Shown: positions 37,161 to 45,307, counted from the first letter of the stretch. The stretch is DNA of 64,000 nt from Hymenobacter chitinivorans DSM 11115 (GCF_002797555.1 NZ_PGFA01000003.1:434001-498000); one strand, 5' to 3'. Numbers and translations are program-made. Notes: a model not told the origin generated them from the sequence alone.

Positions 37161-37212
37161 AATACGCACTTCACCTTTTTTTCTTTTTTCCACTTTTCTA
37201 ACTCCTTTTTTT
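37161..37212 (+). promoter_or_regulatory. Pyrimidine-rich leader of precursor copy 1
   Basis: AATACGCACTTCACC is followed by long T and CT runs and then TTCTAACTCCTTTTTTT directly before the ATG. Almost the same tract precedes copies 2 (37390-37445) and 3 (37620-37670). There is no Shine-Dalgarno. The repeated tract is probably the translation-initiation leader; a regulatory role is possible. Confidence 0.5.
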
Positions 37213-37377
37213 ATGAACAACGATCAAACCCAACTGCTGTCCAAAATCACGGATCTGTCGGAAGACCAGAAGCTCGAGCTCTTCAGCGTAGAAGAACTCG
37301 AAAACCGTCTGGAAATGACGGCCTCCGCCGAAGCGCTGGTTGACGCCACCGCTAACGGCGTGTGCTGGATCGGCTAG
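37213..37377 (+). CDS. RiPP precursor peptide, copy 1
   Basis: 54 residues, too short for standard ORF calling. Leader-like part MNNDQTQLLSKITDLSED then QKLELFSVEELENRLEMTAS, an acidic amphipathic stretch of the kind bound by PqqD-type recognition domains; the end SAEALVDATANGVCWIG holds the only Cys and Trp and is the likely core. Protein identical to copy 3 and different from copy 2 at only four residues. No signal peptide, so modification is cytoplasmic. The maturation genes (PqqD-M50, radical SAM, P450) lie just downstream on the same strand. Precursor status is inferred from context and tandem conservation. Confidence 0.85.
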   Translation: MNNDQTQLLSKITDLSEDQKLELFSVEELENRLEMTASAEALVDATANGVCWIG

Positions 37378-37445
37378 GTTTTAGTTTACCGCTTACCTTT
37401 TTCCTTTTCCCTTTTTCCTTTTTTTCACTTTCTAACTCCTTTTTT

Positions 37446-37610
37446 ATGAACAACGATCAAACCCAACTGCTGTCCAAAATCACGGATCTGTCGGAAGACC
37501 AGAAGCTCGAACTTTTCAGCGTAGAAGAGCTCGAGAATCGTCTGGAAATGACGGCCTCGGCTGATTCGCTGGTTGATGTCACCGCCAACGGCGTGTGCTG
37601 GATCGGTTAA
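37446..37610 (+). CDS. RiPP precursor peptide, copy 2
   Basis: 54 residues, the same leader as copy 1, but SADSLVDVTANGVCWIG at the C-terminus (AEALVDA changed to ADSLVDV). The changes fall in the linker before the invariant NGVCWIG, as expected if the last residues are the modified core. Frame confirmed by an in-frame stop at 37608-37610; the longer open frame from 37362 is only the translated T-rich leader. 233 bases separate the start codons of copies 1 and 2. Confidence 0.85.
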   Translation: MNNDQTQLLSKITDLSEDQKLELFSVEELENRLEMTASADSLVDVTANGVCWIG

Positions 37611-37670
37611 TCTGAATCTACTTACCGCTTACCCTTTTTTCCTTTTTTCCACTTTCTAACTCCTTTTTTT

Positions 37671-37835
37671 ATGAACAACGATCAAACCCAACTGCTGTCC
37701 AAAATCACGGATCTGTCGGAAGACCAGAAGCTCGAGCTCTTCAGCGTAGAAGAACTCGAAAACCGTCTGGAAATGACGGCCTCCGCCGAAGCGCTGGTTG
37801 ACGCCACCGCTAACGGCGTATGCTGGATCGGTTAA
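37671..37835 (+). CDS. RiPP precursor peptide, copy 3
   Basis: 54 residues, identical in protein to copy 1 and nearly identical in DNA (synonymous GTA for GTG in NGV, GGT for GGC in the last Gly, and TAA in place of TAG), pointing to a recent duplication or gene conversion. It is missing from ordinary ORF lists because of its length. It is followed after 7 bases by a 14-bp hairpin and then by a full intrinsic terminator, so the precursor transcripts probably end before the enzyme genes. Confidence 0.85.
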   Translation: MNNDQTQLLSKITDLSEDQKLELFSVEELENRLEMTASAEALVDATANGVCWIG

Positions 37836-37842
37836 TCTAAAT

Positions 37843-37883
37843 CACCGGCTGTGGACTAGGTAACTCGTAGTCCGCAGCCGGTG
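37843..37883. terminator. Hairpin after precursor copy 3
   Basis: CACCGGCTGTGGAC (37843-37856) pairs with GTCCGCAGCCGGTG (37870-37883) through 14 bp including one G-T wobble. No T run follows, so it is probably an mRNA 3' stabiliser or first pause site ahead of the stronger terminator 16 bases later. Confidence 0.6.
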
Positions 37884-37898
37884 AAATGGATGCTTGTA

Positions 37899-37947
37899 AA
37901 AAAATGCTTAACAGTAAACTGCAACAGCAAACTGTTAAGCATTTTTT
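37899..37947 (+). terminator. Strong intrinsic terminator between precursors and maturation genes
   Basis: AAAAAATGCTTAACAGT (37899-37915) is the exact reverse complement of ACTGTTAAGCATTTTTT (37931-37947): a 17-bp stem with a 15-base loop ending in a 6-base T run. It lies inside the longest open frame of the next gene, which argues that this gene really starts at ATG 38015. It would let the abundant precursor mRNA end while some polymerase reads through. Confidence 0.85.
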
Positions 37948-38014
37948 GGGTATCTGCAGAAAAGGAATTTTGGGCTGGTTAGAATACTATGAAACTGTTT
38001 TTTACAATAATTAT

Positions 38015-40030
38015 ATGATTGACATTAGCAAAGTGCGATTTTCTCATCTGGAAAAGACAACTGAGAATCTGCGCCAGTCATTTTTAACTTATTTAGACGA
38101 CAACGTTTCACTTCCAGGTGGTCTGAAGCATTTGGCTTTCCCTAATTCCTTCTTCGATTCGGAGTATTACTTAACCTTTCCCTATTTATTCCGGAAAGCT
38201 TTTGGGGAACGCAACAGCTGGTTTGTTCACCAAGTGTGCGTCTCGGGTTTCTTTTATTTCAAATACCTGTTGTGCCTGGACGCCATGCACGACAAGGATG
38301 ACATCTCCGGCAAGGCCAGCGCCGAGCGGGAGAGCCACTTGCTGCTACAGTCCCACATCTACCACGAAGAGTCGCTGAAGATTCTTTCCAAGCACTTTGG
38401 GAAGAAGGACGCCTTTTGGGTGCTGTGGAACCAGCGCAACTACGAGTTCCTGGCCAGTATTCTGCTCGACAAGGAGTACAACGTGCAGATGAGCTTCGAT
38501 ACCTACACCCGGCTGGCCATCAATAAGTGCGCCTTCTCGAAAGTGGGGGCCGATGCCTACTACGCCAAAAACAGCACCCAGACCGAACTGCACCGGGCCT
38601 TGACCCAGTCACTGGACTACTTCTCGATTGCGCGCTGCATCCAGGACGACCTGGAGGACTTCAAAAAGGACCTGCAGTACCAGAAAAACAACCTCGGCCA
38701 TATTTTCCTGCAAGCCTGGCTCAAATCGAATGGTAAGAAGCTGAAGGACTATGCGCCGGAAGTACTGGAGCGCTACCTCTTCACCTCCGAAACCGCCGAG
38801 CGGATGATGACTCTCTCGAAGAGCTATTACCAGCGGGCCATCGACGAGGTGGAGCCCTACCGCGCCGAATTGACGGACTACATCAAAATCATTGACCTGG
38901 TTAGAAACAAGATCAACTTCTACAAGGTCAACGTGCAAGCCTACCGGGTTAATAAGCTGCTGGACAAGATTATCAGCACCAAATTCGGCATTCAAACAAG
39001 CATTCAAGAAGCCATTACGCGCTCCAAAAAATATATAGAACGCCTACAGGGCACCGATGGGTCGTGGTTTGAGGTAACCAACATGCAAGGCCTGAGCAAC
39101 GTTTGGGCCACGGGGTTTGTGGCTTCTTACCTGGAAAAAGACAATCCTAACCTCGTAAAGGCCACCGAGTTTTTGCTCGCTAACCAGCAAGACCACCTCT
39201 GGGGCTATAATACCGACTGGGTGTTCGATTTCGACTCGACTACCTGCGTGCTATTTGCCCTGCACAACGCGGATCAGCCCGTGCAGCCCTATCTGGTCCC
39301 GTGGTTTGAGGGCCAAACCAGCACCGGCGGTTTCCGCACCTACTCCGATACGGCCTTTAACCTGGTAAGCCAGCTGGGCCTGAAAAAGACCCAGCTCAAC
39401 GGCTGGACCAGCGCCCACATTTGCGTCAGTGCCCTGGCTTACTACTTCCTCAACCACTTGGAAGACCGCAGCGGCTTCGAGCCCCAACGGGCCGCATTGA
39501 AAGCCTACATCCTGGAAAACAAGTCGGCGAAAGGCGTGTGGCAGCCCTACTGGTGGACCTCCTACCTGTATCCTACCTGCTTTGTGGTGCAGGCCATGCT
39601 GCGCGACGAAGACGACTTCGCCGCCGAAATTACGCAGGCCCTGGACTACATCATCCGCAAGCAAAACAAGGATGGGAGCTTCTCGTGCGAGATTCTAAAG
39701 CAGAAGAGCGTGTTCTACACCGCCCTGGTGCTGGACACGATTTCGGCCTCGCCGGCGCTGTTTGCCACCTACCAGGCCCCGGCAACCCGGATGAAAGACT
39801 GGCTGCTGGCCAATCAGTACGAGGACGGGGGCTTTACGGGCTCCAACTTCCTGGTGATTCCCAACCCGACGACGCTGAATTGGTACCAGTCCAAAAAGCG
39901 CCTCAAGATCAACAAGGCCGGGGGCGGTAACTCCATTACGGGGGAAATTGCCAACCTGTTTTCTACTGCGGTTTCGCTCCGGGCCCTGCAGCGCTATAAC
40001 CAATTAGATACCGCCACTTATGGAAATTAG
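38015..40030 (+). CDS. Fused class I / class II terpene-type enzyme (polyprenyl-synthase-like plus squalene-cyclase-like)
   Basis: About 671 residues from MIDISKVRFSHLEK; upstream in-frame ATGs (37886, 37904) lie at or before the terminator. Residues about 1-290 look like an all-alpha class I isoprenoid enzyme with Asp-rich segments LDAMHDKDD (about 87-95) and QDDLEDFKKD (about 210-219), the latter like the second metal motif of prenyl synthases. Residues about 330-665 are squalene/hopene-cyclase-like repeats: DGSWFEVTNMQG, DFDSTTCVLFAL (405-416, a DxDD-type acid motif with Ser in the fourth place), GGFRTYSD, KDGSFSC, EDGGFTGS. It could make a cyclic terpene, or prenylate and cyclise the peptide. 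Overlaps the next gene by 11 bases. Confidence 0.8.
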   Translation: MIDISKVRFSHLEKTTENLRQSFLTYLDDNVSLPGGLKHLAFPNSFFDSEYYLTFPYLFRKAFGERNSWFVHQVCVSGFFYFKYLLCLDAMHDKDDISGKASAERESHLLLQSHIYHEESLKILSKHFGKKDAFWVLWNQRNYEFLASILLDKEYNVQMSFDTYTRLAINKCAFSKVGADAYYAKNSTQTELHRALTQSLDYFSIARCIQDDLEDFKKDLQYQKNNLGHIFLQAWLKSNGKKLKDYAPEVLERYLFTSETAERMMTLSKSYYQRAIDEVEPYRAELTDYIKIIDLVRNKINFYKVNVQAYRVNKLLDKIISTKFGIQTSIQEAITRSKKYIERLQGTDGSWFEVTNMQGLSNVWATGFVASYLEKDNPNLVKATEFLLANQQDHLWGYNTDWVFDFDSTTCVLFALHNADQPVQPYLVPWFEGQTSTGGFRTYSDTAFNLVSQLGLKKTQLNGWTSAHICVSALAYYFLNHLEDRSGFEPQRAALKAYILENKSAKGVWQPYWWTSYLYPTCFVVQAMLRDEDDFAAEITQALDYIIRKQNKDGSFSCEILKQKSVFYTALVLDTISASPALFATYQAPATRMKDWLLANQYEDGGFTGSNFLVIPNPTTLNWYQSKKRLKINKAGGGNSITGEIANLFSTAVSLRALQRYNQLDTATYGN

Positions 40031-41276
40031 TAAGGAATACGTCCCCCAGCTGGCCGAACAGTACACCTACGTGCAGTTCGACAAGAATACCTACGTGCTG
40101 TGCATTGATGGAATTACGCCCATTAAGCTGAATGTCAACCAGCTGACCAAAAGCCTGCTCGAGCAGATTGACGGCAACCGCAACATCGAGGATATCACCT
40201 ACGCCTTTAACCAGGCTAACGAAGTCAACTTCTCGGTGGAGGATATCGTGTCCATCTTCAACAAGCAGCTGGTGGGCTACGGCATCTTCGATACCGACAA
40301 CCTGGACCGCATCAAGGCCCAGGACGAATACCTCAAGCTGCGCGTAACGCTGCTGCCGGCCTCGGTAGTTAAAAAGGTTACTCCCTTCCTGACGTTTCTC
40401 TTCAACGTCAAGCTGTTCGTCGTCGTGTTTATCAGCAGTTTACTGTTTCTGGCGGCCAACTTCCTGCTCAATATTGACATTCAGGCCATTTACCACGATT
40501 CCAACCCCAAAATGCTGGGCGTGCTGATTTCGGTGGTGTACCTGAGCTTGTTGCTGCACGAGTTTGGGCACGCGGCGGCCTGTGAGCGGTTCGGGGCCAA
40601 CAGTGGAGCCATTGGGTTCGGGTTCTACGCCTTTACGCCCGTGTTTTACGCCGACGTAACCGACACTTGGCGCCTGAAGCGCCACCAGCGCCTGATTGTG
40701 GACTTTGGGGGCATTTATATGCAGCTGCTCATGTGCGTGCTGCTGACGGGCGCGTATTACCTCACCCACGAAAAGTCCCTGCTGTACGTATCCTTCGTCA
40801 TCGGCATCTCCATTGCTGCCAACCTCAACCCGCTGCTGCGCTACGACGGCTACTGGGCCCTGAGCGACGCGCTGAACATCTCCAACCTGAAGGGCAAGTC
40901 GATGACGGCCCTGGGTAAGTTTTTTGGTATGTGCATCGGCATCAACAAAAACTGGGACCATAGCCGCCGCGCTTTGTTTCTGACGGCCTACGGCTTTGTC
41001 TCAGCCGGTGCCTTCATTGCCTTTGCCGGCTACATGCTGCTTTTCAACCACCATTCCCTGCTGTATTTCCCACTTAATCTGTACTCCTTTGTTCACCGCC
41101 TGCTATTTGACTTTCAGCAAATAGATTTTTTGTGGTTCAAGAGCAACATTACAAAACTATTTGTACCTTTCGTCTTCTACTATATGTTGATTAAGTCTAT
41201 TATTAGCGGCGTAAAAGACAAATATTTTGCAGACCGGGCTCCGGCCCAACCCGAAGCAGTAACCGTCGGGGCTTGA
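40020..41276 (+). CDS. PqqD-like recognition domain fused to an M50 site-2 protease
   Basis: 418 residues. The first about 95 residues (YVQFDKNTYVLCIDGITPIKLN, QIDGNRNIEDITYAFN, FNKQLVGYGIFD) form a PqqD-like winged-helix domain, the type that binds RiPP leader peptides. The rest is a multi-pass membrane protease with HEFGH at 180-184 (zinc ligands and catalytic Glu) and NPLLRYDGYWALSD at about 270-283, the third-ligand motif. Fusions of this kind occur in RiPP clusters and are thought to bring a membrane protease to the leader. Probable role: leader recognition and cleavage. Its first bases overlap the terpene-enzyme gene by 11, indicating one operon. Confidence 0.85.
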   Translation: MEISKEYVPQLAEQYTYVQFDKNTYVLCIDGITPIKLNVNQLTKSLLEQIDGNRNIEDITYAFNQANEVNFSVEDIVSIFNKQLVGYGIFDTDNLDRIKAQDEYLKLRVTLLPASVVKKVTPFLTFLFNVKLFVVVFISSLLFLAANFLLNIDIQAIYHDSNPKMLGVLISVVYLSLLLHEFGHAAACERFGANSGAIGFGFYAFTPVFYADVTDTWRLKRHQRLIVDFGGIYMQLLMCVLLTGAYYLTHEKSLLYVSFVIGISIAANLNPLLRYDGYWALSDALNISNLKGKSMTALGKFFGMCIGINKNWDHSRRALFLTAYGFVSAGAFIAFAGYMLLFNHHSLLYFPLNLYSFVHRLLFDFQQIDFLWFKSNITKLFVPFVFYYMLIKSIISGVKDKYFADRAPAQPEAVTVGA

Positions 41277-41325
41277 TTACGAGAAGTTTAGGATTATTTT
41301 ATTAACTATTTATGTTCCGTACTAT

Positions 41326-42735
41326 ATGTATAAGCTTTCCTATTATACCATTATCACGAAGCCAATCGACAGCAAGAACAACCGACTGGCTTACGCAACC
41401 CGGACGGGGCAGGTAGTTTCACTTAGCAGTCTGTGCCACGACTTTCTGAAGAATGATCTGGCGGGCAGTATTCCGGTACATATTCAGGAAAAGCTGATCA
41501 AAGCCGGCATTCTGGTACCAGCGGAGGAAAATGAGCTGGCCAGCGTTATCAACGAAAACATTGATTTTGGGGAATCCGAGCAAGGGCAGCTCAATGAAGT
41601 AATCCAGCCCAGTGCCATGTGCCAGCTCGGCTGCTACTACTGCGGGCAGCAGCACGTGAAAAGCAGTATTTCCGATGAGCTGGTAGAGAAGCTCGTCGAG
41701 CGTATCTACCACAAGTTTACCCAGGGTAGCTACAAGAAAATTTATATTGGCTGGTTTGGGGCTGAGCCCCTGATGGGCTTGCCCCAGATGCGGGCTATTT
41801 ACCGGCGCCTCACCGCCCGCATTGCCGACCCAAGCGTGCACATCGGCGGCAAAATTGTAACCAATGGCCTGAGCCTGAAGGAGAATATCTTTGCCGAGCT
41901 CGTGCAGGAGCTCAACGTGGATACGTTCGAAATTACCCTGGACGGGGCCGAGGAGTACCACGACAGCCACCGCTTTACCAAGGCCGGCGGGCCTTCCTTT
42001 AAGATTATTTATCAGAACATTAAGCGCATCGTTTCCGCCGCCGATTTCGACCCCGCCAAAACCCGCATGATTATCCGCTGCAACGTGGATAGCAACAACG
42101 TGGAAGGCGTGGAGCCGCTGATTCGCCTGATTGCTGACGACAACCTGCACCGGCGGATTCACAGCCTGTATTTCATCGGAATTTACTCGTGGGGCGGCAA
42201 TGACGCCCAGACCAAGTCGCTGACCAAGGAGCAGTTTGCGCGCCTGAAGCTGCAGTGGGAAATTCTTCAAGTGAAGCTGGGCTACCCCTTCCAGACCGTG
42301 CTGCACAAGCGCAAGAAAAGCACCTGCATGGCTACCGGCGGCAAGGGCGAGTTGTACGATGCCTTTGGTAATATCTTCAACTGCACGGAAGTATCCTATT
42401 CCGAATTTTACGAGGATAAGAACTATAAGCTCGGTACGCTGCAGCAGGATACGCTCAAAACGTTCGACTCCAAGCCCCACAACGATTGGTATGGCCTCGT
42501 GCGCGACACGGATAAATTCCCGTGCCACGGCTGCCGGTTGCTGCCCATCTGCGGGGGCAGCTGCCCGAAGTCGTGGGTGGAAGGAATTCCGGCCTGTCCT
42601 CCGTATAAGTTTAATATTCAGAAGGAAGTAGAGTTTAAATACCTGCTGGCTACTACCCCGCGGGCGGAGCTGGACGCCGTGCTGACGGCCTTCGAAAATG
42701 CGTTTGCCGAGGAAGAATTCCTACGCTACAGCTAA
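41326..42735 (+). CDS. Radical SAM/SPASM peptide maturase
   Basis: 469 residues. A short N-terminal region (SYYTIITKPIDSKNNRLAY...ILVPAEENELASVINEN) precedes the SAM cluster motif MCQLGCYYCGQQH with Cys 99, 103 and 106. GWFGAEPLMG is the GGEP-like SAM-contact segment, and TLDGAEEYHDSHRF is a typical barrel strand. The SPASM part has cysteines at about 334, 353, 400, 403, 409, 413 and 424 (KSTCMATGG, NCTEV, CHGCRLLPICGGSC, ACPPYK), for auxiliary clusters. Such enzymes cross-link or epimerise peptide residues; target here most likely the NGVCWIG core. Paired with a cluster-less homologue at 44117. Confidence 0.92.
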   Translation: MYKLSYYTIITKPIDSKNNRLAYATRTGQVVSLSSLCHDFLKNDLAGSIPVHIQEKLIKAGILVPAEENELASVINENIDFGESEQGQLNEVIQPSAMCQLGCYYCGQQHVKSSISDELVEKLVERIYHKFTQGSYKKIYIGWFGAEPLMGLPQMRAIYRRLTARIADPSVHIGGKIVTNGLSLKENIFAELVQELNVDTFEITLDGAEEYHDSHRFTKAGGPSFKIIYQNIKRIVSAADFDPAKTRMIIRCNVDSNNVEGVEPLIRLIADDNLHRRIHSLYFIGIYSWGGNDAQTKSLTKEQFARLKLQWEILQVKLGYPFQTVLHKRKKSTCMATGGKGELYDAFGNIFNCTEVSYSEFYEDKNYKLGTLQQDTLKTFDSKPHNDWYGLVRDTDKFPCHGCRLLPICGGSCPKSWVEGIPACPPYKFNIQKEVEFKYLLATTPRAELDAVLTAFENAFAEEEFLRYS

Positions 42736-42840
42736 GGGCTACCCAGTCGGTTACTCGGCTGAATTAGCTGGCAGGGTAGCCATCCCAATATCCTAGTGCA
42801 ACATTAGTCCATCTCATTATTTTACCATTATTCTATTCTT

Positions 42841-44040
42841 ATGAACACGAAAGCATCCTCCTTCCTGGTAGGCGCCCCCATGCCCATTCCCACGGTTGAC
42901 CCGTATCCGGCCTATCATAAAGTGCGCAAGGAAAATCCAATTTACCGGGTATCGCCTACGCAGTGGGTAATTACGGGGTATCAAGATGCTATGTCGCTGC
43001 TGCAAAATCCGTTGTGCTCCCACTGGGGCCAGGACTCGGAGACGCAGGCTATTTTGTTTTCGGGGAAAAGTGCAGTAGCCAAAACCCTGTTTGCCTTTGC
43101 GCCCGACAGCGGCCTGCCTTACCGCAAAAACGTGATGCACGCTCTGGCCGGTAAAAACCTAAAATTCGACGGCAAAGCCATGCAGGAGCAGGCCGATAAG
43201 CTGCTGGATAAGCTGGTCGGCAAGGAGGAAATTGACTTTATCCGGGATTATGCACACCCGCTGACGTTCGAAACCATCAGCCGGATCATTGGCATTCCCG
43301 ACGAGGACATTCCGGCGCTCAGCACTACGGTGGCCGAGCTAGATGGTATGTATCTGGGCCTGATATATAATCCGGTGGCGACGGGAGCCGGCGGATTGTT
43401 TCTGAGTTTTCTGCGCACGTTCATTGAGCACAAAAAGGCCAACCCCGGCGACGACCTGTGCAGTGCCCTAATAGACGCCTGCCGCCGGGAAGAGGAAGAC
43501 GAGTCGTTTATCCTGTCGATGCTGATCCTGCTCTTTTACGCGGGCCACGACAACATGATGAACTTCCTGGGCAACGCTATTCTGGCCCTGGATAAGCACC
43601 AGGCGGAGCAGGCTACCCTGCGCGAGCAACCCGCCCGGGCGTATGACTGCGTGGACGAACTGCTGCGCTACGACAGTCCGGTACAGTTCTTTCTGCTGTT
43701 TGCCAAAGCCCCGATTCAGCTGGGCCCCAAAACCATTGCCGCCGGCAGCCAGATCCTGATTTGCGTGGGAGCGGCCAACCGGGACCCCAGCGTCTTTACC
43801 AACCCCGATGGGCTGGACCTGACCCGCAAACCGGCGCACTTGAGCTACGGTACGGGGGCCTACCGCTGCATTGGCGCGCGCCTGGCCCACCTGCAGGCGG
43901 GCACGGCCCTGAGCAAATTCATTGCCCGCACTACGGCTTACACGCCCGTGCAGGGCGGCACCGTGTGGCGCACCGCACCCTACGTGCAGCGCGGCCCGGC
44001 GGCCGTGAAGCTCCACGTAAGCTGGAACCCGGCGCTGTAA
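42841..44040 (+). CDS. Cytochrome P450
   Basis: 399 residues, the size of soluble bacterial P450s. I-helix oxygen-activation segment FYAGHDNMMNFL (about 230-241; the usual AGxxT has Asn-Met where Thr would be, an unusual point), ExxR as DELLRYDSPVQFF, and heme loop LSYGTGAYRCIGARLAH with Cys at about 343. It would hydroxylate or cross-link either the peptide or a terpene; lack of the conserved Thr suggests a P450 that does coupling or lyase chemistry, which is a guess. Separated from the maturase by 105 bases, same strand. Confidence 0.92.
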   Translation: MNTKASSFLVGAPMPIPTVDPYPAYHKVRKENPIYRVSPTQWVITGYQDAMSLLQNPLCSHWGQDSETQAILFSGKSAVAKTLFAFAPDSGLPYRKNVMHALAGKNLKFDGKAMQEQADKLLDKLVGKEEIDFIRDYAHPLTFETISRIIGIPDEDIPALSTTVAELDGMYLGLIYNPVATGAGGLFLSFLRTFIEHKKANPGDDLCSALIDACRREEEDESFILSMLILLFYAGHDNMMNFLGNAILALDKHQAEQATLREQPARAYDCVDELLRYDSPVQFFLLFAKAPIQLGPKTIAAGSQILICVGAANRDPSVFTNPDGLDLTRKPAHLSYGTGAYRCIGARLAHLQAGTALSKFIARTTAYTPVQGGTVWRTAPYVQRGPAAVKLHVSWNPAL

Positions 44041-44116
44041 GGCTTAGCGGCGCATATGCCGCTGTGCTTTGGCGAACAGGTCTAAATCTTACTCTACAGT
44101 GTAAAAGAACACGGGT

Positions 44117-45307
44117 ATGCAGTTAAAGAAATCCAGATACGCGCTGATATCGGAGGCTTTCGAAGCGGAAGAAAGCCCAACGGCCAAGCGCATTCTTTTC
44201 TCGACGCGGAAGGGAATGGGAATTACCATTTCCAACTACGTCTGGTCCCTGATTCAGGCCGGCAACTTCACCGCTATTCCCGACAATCTGTTCAACGTGC
44301 TGATGTACCACGAGCTGATTGTGCCCGAGGATGAGGACGAGCTGGAAGAGGTTATTACCCGCAACCAGCTTATGGCCCTGGACACGAGCGGCGCTGAACT
44401 GTCGGTGTACCTGGGCTCGGCGGCCGTGCTGGATGCTCAACTCCAGCAAACCCTGGCCGACCTGCTCGACCAGCACGGGGCGGCCTCGAAAAAGAAGCTG
44501 GTACTCATCGTGGCCGGCACTTCGGTGGCGGCGGGCGTGCAGCGCATTCACTGGCTGAGCGCTTTTCTGGACCATGTGCCGTTGGTGGCCAAGCTGGCGA
44601 AGGAATTTCAGCTGGTGAGCCTGGGAGCCGGAAATGCCGCGCCCGCGCCAACTTTTGCCGGGGTGCTGAAGGCCCGCATAACCAAGGTTTCGGTGGTGCT
44701 GCCGGTGGAGCAGGCCCGGGTGCCGCTGGTGTTTCAGGAGCTGCGGGCCCTGCAGGCCCCCATGGCCGGCCAGCCCACGGCCCCGGTAGCCATTCACTTG
44801 CTGACGACCAGCGCCAGCACGAAAGTAGTGGAGATTGTGAACGAGTTTCAGCAGCTCAAGCACGCGCTGGGGGCCGACTTGTTTGTGCAGCTGCTGCCCG
44901 CGGCGGCGACCAAGACGGAGGCTGCCGCCCAAGAGGAGCTGGCCTGGCTCAACGAGGTGGGCGCGCACAAGGTGTGCCTGAATCTGTTGCCGGCCCCAAC
45001 CAATACCTATTTCCATACCGGCCAATTCTACCACGCCCGGGCCGAAACGCCGGCGGCCGTGCTGAAGCTGGACCATGCCCCGCTAGAGCTGGATACGGCC
45101 GAAAACCTGGCGGCCCGCCGGTTCTACGACGAGCACATCAGCGGCTTGCTGCGGGCCCACCAAATTCGCTGCTCGGCGTGCATCTACCTGCCCATGTGCG
45201 GCGGCCGGCCCGATAAGAGCCAGGCCCACGACCAGGACTGCCCCGCCTTCGTGCAGAACTTTATGAAGAAGGTAGAGCTGAAGTATAACCTCGTTAGATC
45301 CTGCTAG
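44117..45307 (+). CDS. SPASM-domain partner lacking the radical SAM cluster motif
   Basis: 396 residues. Its N-terminus (YALISEAFEAEESPTAKRILFSTRKG...LIVPEDEDELEEVITRN) aligns with that of the maturase at 41326 (SYYTIITKPIDSKNNRLAYATRTG...ILVPAEENELASVINEN), and its end (CSACIYLPMCGGRPDKSQAHDQDCPAF...KKVELKYNL) aligns with CHGCRLLPICGGSCPK...KEVEFKYLL. In between, no CxxxCxxC is present; where the maturase has MCQLGCYYC this protein has only AVLDAQLQQTLADLL-type text. I infer a diverged paralogue that keeps the auxiliary-cluster end but not SAM cleavage, perhaps a regulatory or substrate-presenting partner. Confidence 0.75.
   Translation: MQLKKSRYALISEAFEAEESPTAKRILFSTRKGMGITISNYVWSLIQAGNFTAIPDNLFNVLMYHELIVPEDEDELEEVITRNQLMALDTSGAELSVYLGSAAVLDAQLQQTLADLLDQHGAASKKKLVLIVAGTSVAAGVQRIHWLSAFLDHVPLVAKLAKEFQLVSLGAGNAAPAPTFAGVLKARITKVSVVLPVEQARVPLVFQELRALQAPMAGQPTAPVAIHLLTTSASTKVVEIVNEFQQLKHALGADLFVQLLPAAATKTEAAAQEELAWLNEVGAHKVCLNLLPAPTNTYFHTGQFYHARAETPAAVLKLDHAPLELDTAENLAARRFYDEHISGLLRAHQIRCSACIYLPMCGGRPDKSQAHDQDCPAFVQNFMKKVELKYNLVRSC

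Noticed and set aside
37161..37835. CRISPR-like regular repeats
   Set aside because: Period is 225-233 bases and each repeat is a whole coding unit with leader; no 20-40 base repeat/spacer pattern.
37886..38014. N-terminal extension of the terpene enzyme from ATG 37886
   Set aside because: It would translate through a perfect 17-bp terminator hairpin and contains no domain-like sequence; ATG 38015 is better.
42841..44040. P450 as part of a separate fatty-acid pathway
   Set aside because: Same strand and position between the two SPASM genes make cluster membership the simpler reading, although function is untested.
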